DNA from: Planctomycetota bacterium
Lineage (GTDB): Bacteria; Planctomycetota; UBA1135; GCA-002686595
DNA: 45,266 nucleotides
NCBI GenBank assembly: GCA_016220035.1
Contig: JACRIO010000187.1
Span: 1-45,266, forward strand
Direction: 5' to 3'
Both the position numbers and the translations under genes were made by a program. Under the pieces are notes generated by a model that saw nothing but the letters and a program-made list of their open reading frames with translations, was not told the origin of the DNA and made no database searches. Position 1 is the first letter of the stretch, and every line of letters starts with the position of its first letter. Shown here one piece after another: positions 8,710-15,916 of this stretch.

Positions 8710-9584
8710 GCGAGCAGATCGATCCGGCGCGGCTCGAGGAGCTCCTGGCGGAGATCGCGCGGCAGATCCTCGACCACGGGCTCACCTCCATCGGCGGGTT
8801 CGGCCAGTGGGGCTGCACCTCCGTGTGCATCGACCTCAGTCCGGAGCACGTCGGGGAGGTGCTCTCGGCCGGCGCGTGCCGCATCGGCGTGGCGGCTCCC
8901 GATCCGAGCCGCGTCGGAACGCTGTCGAAGCACATCGATCACACGCTCCTCAAGCCCGAAGCGACGCGCGCGGAGGTCGACAAGCTCTGCGACGAGGCCC
9001 GCTAGCACGGGTTCGCGTCGGTCTGCGTGAACGGAACGTGGGTCCGGCGCTGCCGCGAGATCCTGCAGGGGAGCGACGTGCTCGTCTGCGCGGTCGTGGG
9101 TTTCCCGCTCGGCGCGATGGTCCCCGAAGCGAAGTCCTTCGAGGCCCGACGCGCCATCGAAGACGGAGCTTCCGAGATCGACATGGTCATGAACGTCGGC
9201 GCCCTGAAATCCGGCGACCACGAGTACGTCCGGCGCGACATCGAGGCCGTCGCCCAGACGTGCCACGCGCTCGGGGCGCGGCTCAAGGTGATCCTCGAGA
9301 CGGCCCTCCTCACCGATCCCGAGAAGGAGGCCGCGTGCCAGCTCGCCAAGGCCGCGGGCGCCGACTACGTGAAGACGTCGACCGGGTTCAGCAAGGGCGG
9401 CGCGACGGCGGCCGACGTCGCGCTCATGCGGCGGGTCGTGGGGCCCGCGATGGGGGTCAAGGCGTCCGGGGGCGTGCGCGACCTCGATGGCGCGCGCACG
9501 ATGATCGCGGCCGGAGCGACGCGCCTCGGCGCCTCGGCCTCCGTCCAGATCGTCCAGGGCGGCAAGGGCGGCAGCGGCTACTGA
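8706..9584 (+). pseudogene. deoC: Deoxyribose-phosphate aldolase-like gene interrupted by in-frame TAG at 9003-9005
   Basis: 8706-9005 gives ...IDHTLLKPEATRAEVDKLCDEAR*. The same frame continues [70 protein letters not shown]...[12 protein letters not shown]...[10 protein letters not shown], i.e. DeoC catalytic motifs. Overlaps the rpiB stop (ATGA). Confidence 0.85.
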
Positions 9585-9585
9585 A

Positions 9586-9607
9586 TCGACCCGCGGAAGT
9601 GGGTCGA
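9586..9607 (+). terminator. Weak hairpin after deoC-like gene
   Basis: 7-bp stem TCGACCC / GGGTCGA, 8-nt loop, directly after the stop; no clear T-tract. Confidence 0.3.
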
Positions 9608-9644
9608 GCCCGTTGATGATTCGCTTCGCGCGGATCCAGAAGGG

Positions 9645-10178
9645 TCAGGCGCGCCGGGCGTCGGGGAGGGCCGACCCGCCTTCGAGCTCCGGCAGCGGCG
9701 TCTCGTTCGTCAGGAGCTGCGACGCGATCAGGAATTCGTCGCGGTCGTCGGCAGCGCTCACGAAGCGGACCTGCTCGACCAGACGCTCCTCTTTTTGAGC
9801 CGCGACCTGGCACATGCGGAGCAGGTCGAGCACTCGGTCCTCGAGGCGCCGTCCAGCCGGGAACTGCAGGACGAACTCCGTCTCGCCGGGCTGGATCGAG
9901 CGCGGGTCGATGGCGGGCGCATCACAGGGCCCGACGATCCGGATGCGGGCGGGTCCCTCGAGGGTCCCGAGGCGGCTGCGGGCGCGGAGGCCGAACAGGC
10001 GGATCCCGTCGTGCGTCCGGATCCGGAATTCGTCGACTTCGAGGGTCCCCGTCGAAAGCTCTGGACGCGGAATCAAGAGGAGGGAAGGTCTGGCCAACCG
10101 CAGGACTTGCAAGCGGTTACGCCAGTAGCTTCGCTCGAAGAGCAGCGGATGCAGGCTGCGCGAACGAGGTCCAGGCAT
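9645..10178 (-). CDS. Hypothetical protein, possibly PilZ-like
   Basis: From MPGPRSRSLHPLLFERSYWRNRL...; contains ARIRIVGPCDAPAIDPRSIQPGETEFVLQFPAGRRLEDRVLDLLRMC. Family assignment is tentative. Confidence 0.5.
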   Translation of the reverse strand: MPGPRSRSLHPLLFERSYWRNRLQVLRLARPSLLLIPRPELSTGTLEVDEFRIRTHDGIRLFGLRARSRLGTLEGPARIRIVGPCDAPAIDPRSIQPGETEFVLQFPAGRRLEDRVLDLLRMCQVAAQKEERLVEQVRFVSAADDRDEFLIASQLLTNETPLPELEGGSALPDARRA

Positions 10179-10505
10179 GAGGGCGCTCAGCCATGAAGTC
10201 GCGGGAGAACGAACGTGAGCCTTGGTGGAAGTCGCAAAGGAGCTGGGACGACGTTGACCTGAACACACCTCCCGGCCCTCGCCCTGCGCGCGCGGACGGA
10301 CTGCGAACCCGGCTGGGTAATCCGACCGTAAGTGTGCCTCCGCTATGGATTTCCGGAGGATGCCGCTGGCGCGTATCGCGGCCTCGTGCATAGGATGCCG
10401 CTCCTTCGTGGACCGGAGAGAAGGCCGGTTCCGGAGTCTTGCCCTCGTTCGCCTGGAAAAAGGTGCCGGGTGAGAACGTCCCAGTGTTTTCGGAGGAGTT
10501 CGAGG

Positions 10506-11966
10506 ATGCGATCCCCCCTGCATCGGATGGCCCTGCTTTCAGCCTGGGTCTTCGCGCCATCCATGGCCCTCGCCAACCCGACCCCGAGGATCGGGGAAGA
10601 GAGCGGCAAGGGCTCCGAGGCGCTGTTCGTCCGGGCCCAGAAGGTGCTCGTTCGTCCGGGTGTCGTCCTCGAGGACTCGGCCGTCCTGGTGACGAACGGG
10701 AAGATCACGGCGATCGGGAAGGACCTCGCGAAGCCCGAGGGCGCGCGGGAGCTCACCGCCAAGGTCCTCTGCGCCGGCTTCATCGATGCCTGGGGTGCGC
10801 TCGGCCTCGGTGTCGACAGTCTGCGCGACGGCGGCACGGGAGCGGCGACCCGCGCGGCCGATGGGGTCGACGCGTATTCCGACGAACACCTGCGTCGGGA
10901 GACGCTCCGCGCCGGCGTCACGAGCGTGCGCGTCCAGAGTGGAACGACCTCGCGGGTGAGCGGGATCGGTGCGCTCGTGCGCGTCGCTCCGGGCCTCTCC
11001 GTCGAGCGTTCGATCGTGCTGCCCGAGGCGGCGCTGGCCATGAGCATCGGGCTCTCCGCGAACGCATCGAATCAGGGGCCGACCTTCGAGGTCGTCGACG
11101 GACAGGTCGTCCAGCGCGCGAGCTCGATGCGCGGCATGGATCCGTTCGATCGGCTGGCCGACGTCGATCGCGTGACCGCGGCCATCGAGAGCGGTCGCAG
11201 CTACCTCGTCTCGAAGAACGAGTACAAGCACGAGCTCGAGGACTGGCAGAAGAAGATCGCCGAGAAGGAGACCGAGCTCGACAAGGAGTTCAAGAAGGCC
11301 AAGAAGGACCGCGAGAAGGAAGAGAAGGACGCCAAGGAGAAGGGCAAGAAGTTCGAGGAGAAGAAGTACAAGGAAGACAAGAAGCCCACGGCGCCGCGGT
11401 TCGACGACGATTCCGAAACGCTCGCTCGCGTGGCCAATGGCGACCTCCCGCTCGTGGTGCTGGTGCATCGGCACGCGGAACTCCGCGGGCTCTTGAGTGG
11501 GACGGAGAAGCAAGACCGCCTGCGGCTCGTCCTCGAAGGCGCGAGCGAAGCGCTCGCTTTCGCGGAGCAGCTCTCCGCGCGCAACGTGCCCGTGATCCTG
11601 GCGCCGGCCTTGAACGGCAAGGGCGCCGCGGACGAGCTCGAGGGTTCCGACCTGGAGCTCCCGGCCCGGCTGCAGCGCGCCGGCGTTTCGGTGCTGTTCG
11701 GCTCCGGCGGACAGGATCCGGCGGCGAGCCGCGACCTGCCGCTCCTCGTCCAGATGTCGATCGGCCACGGGTTCGAGCGCGAAGCTGCTTTCGACGCGCT
11801 CACCCTCGGCGCTGCGCGCGTGCTCGACGCGGCCGATCGGATCGGCAGCATCGAGCGCGGCAAGGACGCCGACCTGCTGCTCCTCGACGGCGATCCGCTG
11901 ACGAGCGAGGGCCGCGTGCGCTTCGTGATTTCCGCTGGCCGGCTCGTGCTGACTCCGGAGGGTTGA
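10506..11966 (+). CDS. Amidohydrolase-family protein 1 (degenerate; HxH absent), exported
   Basis: RBS-like GGAGGAGTTCGAGG, start MRSPLHRMALLSAWVFAPSMALA; first-strand motif region KVLCAGFIDAWGALGLG; K/E-rich insert; C-terminal DRIGSIERGKDADLLLLDGDPL. Confidence 0.85.
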   Translation: MRSPLHRMALLSAWVFAPSMALANPTPRIGEESGKGSEALFVRAQKVLVRPGVVLEDSAVLVTNGKITAIGKDLAKPEGARELTAKVLCAGFIDAWGALGLGVDSLRDGGTGAATRAADGVDAYSDEHLRRETLRAGVTSVRVQSGTTSRVSGIGALVRVAPGLSVERSIVLPEAALAMSIGLSANASNQGPTFEVVDGQVVQRASSMRGMDPFDRLADVDRVTAAIESGRSYLVSKNEYKHELEDWQKKIAEKETELDKEFKKAKKDREKEEKDAKEKGKKFEEKKYKEDKKPTAPRFDDDSETLARVANGDLPLVVLVHRHAELRGLLSGTEKQDRLRLVLEGASEALAFAEQLSARNVPVILAPALNGKGAADELEGSDLELPARLQRAGVSVLFGSGGQDPAASRDLPLLVQMSIGHGFEREAAFDALTLGAARVLDAADRIGSIERGKDADLLLLDGDPLTSEGRVRFVISAGRLVLTPEG

Positions 11967-11967
11967 G

Positions 11968-13056
11968 ATGAGTTCGTTCGCGCTGTTCCTGTCGCTCCTC
12001 CCCGGAGTCGCCGATCGTCCGCTCGCCATCCGGGCCGAGCACGTCCTGCTCGGCGACGGTCGCACGCTCGAACCGGGCGTCGTGGTGATCGAGGGCGGAA
12101 AACTCCAGCACGTGGGCGCCGAGAAGGACGTCGACGTGCCCGCCGGCGCCGGGCGCATCGACCACAAGGGTTGGCTGAGCGCGGGGCTGATCGGCCTGCA
12201 CGGCTACTCCACCGCGACGGGCGAGCTGCGCGACACGACGCGCACGACGCTGCCCGAGGCGCGCGTCGCATGGGCCTTCGACGCGCGGCATCCGGAATTG
12301 CGCGACCTCCTCGCCGAAGGCGTCACGAGCTTCGTCCTCACGCCCTCGCCGTCGAGCCTCTCGGGCGGGGCGAGCGCCTTCGTGAAGTGCGCGGGCGGGA
12401 AGATCGTCACGCGCGAGGCCCAGTTGTCACTCGGCTTCTCTGATCAGAACCTGTCGTTCAACCGCTTTCCGACGAGCCATGGTGGAGCGCTCGCGGAGCT
12501 CGAGCGCCTGTTCGCGAAGCCGACGGGGACGATCGAGAAGTGCGCGCAGGGCGAGCTTTCCGCGCTCTTCGAGGTCGAAACACCGAGCGACGTCCACCGC
12601 GCGATCGATTTCGCGAAGCGGCACAAGCTCGTCGGCGCGCTCTCGGGCGCGGACTGGACGGGTGAAGTCGCGAAGGACGTCAAGGCGTCGGGACTTTCCG
12701 TCGTCGCGTCGACCCTACGCGTCGGCGAGGACCGGCGGACGCTGCGCGCGATGGTCGCGCTCGGCGCGGCGGACGTGCCCTTCGGATTCGGTCTCGACGC
12801 GCCGTTCAGCCACCCCGCGACGCTGCGGCTGTCGGCCGCGTTGTGCATTCGCGAAGGTCTCGCGCGCGACAAGGCCTGGCGCGGTCTCACCGCGGAGTCC
12901 GCGCGCATCGCGGGTGTCGAGAAGCGCGTGGGCAACCTCGCCGAAGGGCTCGACGCCGACCTCGTGCTCTGGAGCGGTGACCCGTTGGAGCTTTCGAGCT
13001 CGGTCGTCGCGGTCTACGTCGATGGCGAGCGTGCGTTCGCCGCGGAGGAACGATGA
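11968..13056 (+). CDS. Amidohydrolase-family protein 2 (degenerate)
   Basis: RAEHVLLGDGRTLEPGVVVIEGGKLQHVG, then GLIGLHGYSTATG where HxH is expected; C-terminal KRVGNLAEGLDADLVLWSGDPLE. Confidence 0.85.
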   Translation: MSSFALFLSLLPGVADRPLAIRAEHVLLGDGRTLEPGVVVIEGGKLQHVGAEKDVDVPAGAGRIDHKGWLSAGLIGLHGYSTATGELRDTTRTTLPEARVAWAFDARHPELRDLLAEGVTSFVLTPSPSSLSGGASAFVKCAGGKIVTREAQLSLGFSDQNLSFNRFPTSHGGALAELERLFAKPTGTIEKCAQGELSALFEVETPSDVHRAIDFAKRHKLVGALSGADWTGEVAKDVKASGLSVVASTLRVGEDRRTLRAMVALGAADVPFGFGLDAPFSHPATLRLSAALCIREGLARDKAWRGLTAESARIAGVEKRVGNLAEGLDADLVLWSGDPLELSSSVVAVYVDGERAFAAEER

Positions 13057-14303
13057 AGCTCACCTGGATGCTCGGCGGTCTCGCATGCGTCGCTTCGAAC
13101 GCGCACGCGCTCCTACGTCCCGCGGCCGACGACAAGGACGAACGCAAGGCGTGGACGGTGCGCGCGACGAAGATCTACACGTCGACCGGCCGCACCATCG
13201 ACAAGGGCGTGGTCATCGTCAACAACGGGAAGATCAGCGCGGTCACGCCCGGCAGCGACGAGGGCGACGCCTCCACCGAGCTGCGCGTGTACGCGGTGAC
13301 GGCGGGGCTCATCGACGCGAGCGCGCGCATCGGCGTCTCGATGGACGCCGTCGAGCAGTCGCGCGAGGTGGCTCCCGAGGTGCGCGTCGCGAGCGCCGTC
13401 GACCTCTTCTCGCCCGCGTGGGAGCGCCAGGTCGAGTGCGGCGTCACGACCGTGCTCGTGAACCCGCCGGACCGAGACGTGATCGGCGGCCTCGGCGTCG
13501 TGCTCAAGACCGCGGGCGACAACGCGATCGCGAAGCGCACGTTGAAGCCAGACGCCGTGCTGCGCGGCGCGATGGGCAGCGACCCGAGCCAGGGCAACCA
13601 CCCCGCGTTCGGCCGACCGACCGACTTCTACTCGCGCCGTCCGACGACGCGCATGGGTGTCGAATGGGAATGGCGCAAGGCGTTCTTCGACACCGCGCAG
13701 AGCAAGCAGGACGCGTCGAAGAAGTTCCCGGGCGTCGAGCGCCTCGAGGAAGTGCTCGCGGGCAAGCTCACGCTCTCGATCCAGGCGTGGACGACGCAGG
13801 ACATCCGCACCGCCGTCTTCTTGAAGGAGGAGATCGAGCGCGAAGGCTTCGGCAAGCCGCGCCTCTTCATCGACGCCGCAGCGGAAGCGTGGAAGGAACC
13901 GCAACTCCTCGCCCGCTCGAAGACGCCGGTCGTCCTCCCGCCGTTCCCGGTCGGCGGGCGAACGGACGACGGAGCATTCATGGCCTGGAACGTCGCGCAG
14001 CTCCTGCAGGAGCAGGGCATCGTCGTCGCGCTCAGCGCGCACGGCAATTCCGAGCTCGACGGACGCCTCGCGATGCAGGCGGGCTACGCGATGCGCGGAG
14101 GCCTGAGCTTCGACGAGGCACTCGCCGCCGTGACGATCAACCCCGCGCGGCTCCTCGGCGTCGAGGACCGCGTCGGCTCGCTCGAAGTCGGCAAGGACGC
14201 CGACCTCGTGCTCTGGAACGGTGAGCCGTTCGAGCCCACCGCGCGCGTCGTCGGCGTGATCGTCGACGGCGTGTTGCGCGTCGACCCGCGGCCCAAGCAG
14301 TGA
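13053..14303 (+). CDS. Amidohydrolase-family protein 3 (degenerate)
   Basis: ATKIYTSTGRTIDKGVVIVNNGKISAV, TAGLIDASARIGVSMD (no HxH), DRVGSLEVGKDADLVLWNGEP; ATGA overlap with the previous gene. Confidence 0.88.
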   Translation: MKLTWMLGGLACVASNAHALLRPAADDKDERKAWTVRATKIYTSTGRTIDKGVVIVNNGKISAVTPGSDEGDASTELRVYAVTAGLIDASARIGVSMDAVEQSREVAPEVRVASAVDLFSPAWERQVECGVTTVLVNPPDRDVIGGLGVVLKTAGDNAIAKRTLKPDAVLRGAMGSDPSQGNHPAFGRPTDFYSRRPTTRMGVEWEWRKAFFDTAQSKQDASKKFPGVERLEEVLAGKLTLSIQAWTTQDIRTAVFLKEEIEREGFGKPRLFIDAAAEAWKEPQLLARSKTPVVLPPFPVGGRTDDGAFMAWNVAQLLQEQGIVVALSAHGNSELDGRLAMQAGYAMRGGLSFDEALAAVTINPARLLGVEDRVGSLEVGKDADLVLWNGEPFEPTARVVGVIVDGVLRVDPRPKQ

Positions 14304-14404
14304 ACCGCGCACGCGTCGCCTCCAGCCACCTCGCGCAGCCCTGAACGCCGCGCACCCTCCACGAACACACGCAGCTTCGATCCCCGAGACACGCGGAATC
14401 CCCC

Positions 14405-15913
14405 ATGTCGCACCTCATCTCCCGCACGTTCGTCTCCACGGCCCTCTCCCTCGGCCTCCTCGCTCTCGCGCCCGACGCGCACGCCGGCAACGGCAAGATC
14501 GCGATCAAGGCCGGGCGCGTGATCACCATGGTCGGCCCCGACATCGTCAACGGCGTCATCACGATCGAGGACGGCCGCATCACCGGTGTGTCGGCCGACG
14601 CGAAGGCCGCGTGGGATGCCGAAGTGCTCGACCACCCCGAGCTCGTCGCGTTCCCCGGTTGGGTCGAAGCGCACTCGAACCGCGGCATGGACCGCCCGAA
14701 CGAGAACGTCCCGGTCGCGCCGTTCCTCGACGTGCGCGACTCGATCGATCCGATCAGCTTCTACTTCGAGGACTCGCTGCGCGCCGGCGTGCTCACGATC
14801 AACGTGCAGCAGGGCAACGCGTGCGTGATCGGCGGCCAGGGCATGGTCGTGAAGCCGTTCGGACTGACGATCGAGCAGATGCTCGTGAAGCAAGGCTCGG
14901 GCCTGAAGCTCGTCGCCGGCGCGCGCCCGGGTCGCTCGCGCGCGACGCAGGCGCAGGAGCTCCGCAAGGCCTTCCTCGACCTGCGCCAGTACCTCGACAA
15001 GCTCGTGCAGGACAAACAGGACGGCAAGGACTACGCGCGCCGCGAAGCGCTCTTCCAGGGCAAGGACCTCGAGAAGGAAGAGAACAAGAAGGGCCGCGCG
15101 TTCGAGGGCACCGCGAACTGGAAGGTGCCTGGACTCGAGGCGATCCCGCGCGGCGAGATCGACGATCAGAAGGAGCCCCTCTTGCGCCTCGTCGAGGGCA
15201 AGCTGCCCGCGTTCATGTACTGCGATTCGGGTTCCTCGGTGCAACTGGCGCTCGACGTCGCGCGCGCGAACGGGTTCCTCGCGAACACGGTACTCGTGCT
15301 CGAAGGCGACTCCTGGAAGGCCGCCGACGCGATCCTCGAAGCGGGCGTGCCCGTCGTGCTCTCGCCCAACCTGATGTACGTCGAGCGCGATCCGCTCACC
15401 GGCAAGGAGACCGAGACCTTCGTCCCGAAGGTCTTCAGCGAGAAGAAGATCCGGTTCGCGCTCCAGTCGCTGAACCCGAGCGCGCAGTCCTTGTGGTTCC
15501 AGGCGGCGCAGTGCGTCGCCAACGGCCTCGACCGCACCGCGGCGCTCGAAGCGGCGACGCGCACGCCCGCGGACATCCTCCGCCTCGGGAAGCGCGTCGG
15601 TTCGCTCGAGCAAGGCAAGGACGGCAACGTCGTGCTCCTCTCCGGTGATCCGCTCAGCGTGCGAAGCACGGTCCAGTACGTCGTGATCGGCGGCAACCTC
15701 GTCTACGACCGTTCGAAGGACGTGCGCATGAAGCACCTGATGAACGGCGTCGAGCCGAACAACACGGCGCCCGGCGGCGTGATGCTCGATGCGAGCGGCC
15801 ATCCCTGCAACGACGCGCCCACCGTCGACGAGAAGTCGAAGACGGACAAGGGCGAGAAACCGCCCGAGGAGAAGCCGCACGACGATCACAAGGACGAGCC
15901 CAAGAAGGACTGA
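14405..15913 (+). CDS. Amidohydrolase-family protein 4 (degenerate), exported
   Basis: Signal peptide LSLGLLALAPDAHA; VAFPGWVEAHSNRG replaces HxH; KRVGSLEQGKDGNVVLLSGDPL; charged C-terminal tail DEKSKTDKGEKPPEEKPHDDHKDEPKKD. Confidence 0.88.
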   Translation: MSHLISRTFVSTALSLGLLALAPDAHAGNGKIAIKAGRVITMVGPDIVNGVITIEDGRITGVSADAKAAWDAEVLDHPELVAFPGWVEAHSNRGMDRPNENVPVAPFLDVRDSIDPISFYFEDSLRAGVLTINVQQGNACVIGGQGMVVKPFGLTIEQMLVKQGSGLKLVAGARPGRSRATQAQELRKAFLDLRQYLDKLVQDKQDGKDYARREALFQGKDLEKEENKKGRAFEGTANWKVPGLEAIPRGEIDDQKEPLLRLVEGKLPAFMYCDSGSSVQLALDVARANGFLANTVLVLEGDSWKAADAILEAGVPVVLSPNLMYVERDPLTGKETETFVPKVFSEKKIRFALQSLNPSAQSLWFQAAQCVANGLDRTAALEAATRTPADILRLGKRVGSLEQGKDGNVVLLSGDPLSVRSTVQYVVIGGNLVYDRSKDVRMKHLMNGVEPNNTAPGGVMLDASGHPCNDAPTVDEKSKTDKGEKPPEEKPHDDHKDEPKKD

Positions 15914-15916
15914 GCG

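Noticed and set aside
10332-10505. N-terminal extension of the first amidohydrolase ORF
   Set aside because: The signal peptide and RBS-like sequence support a start at 10506.
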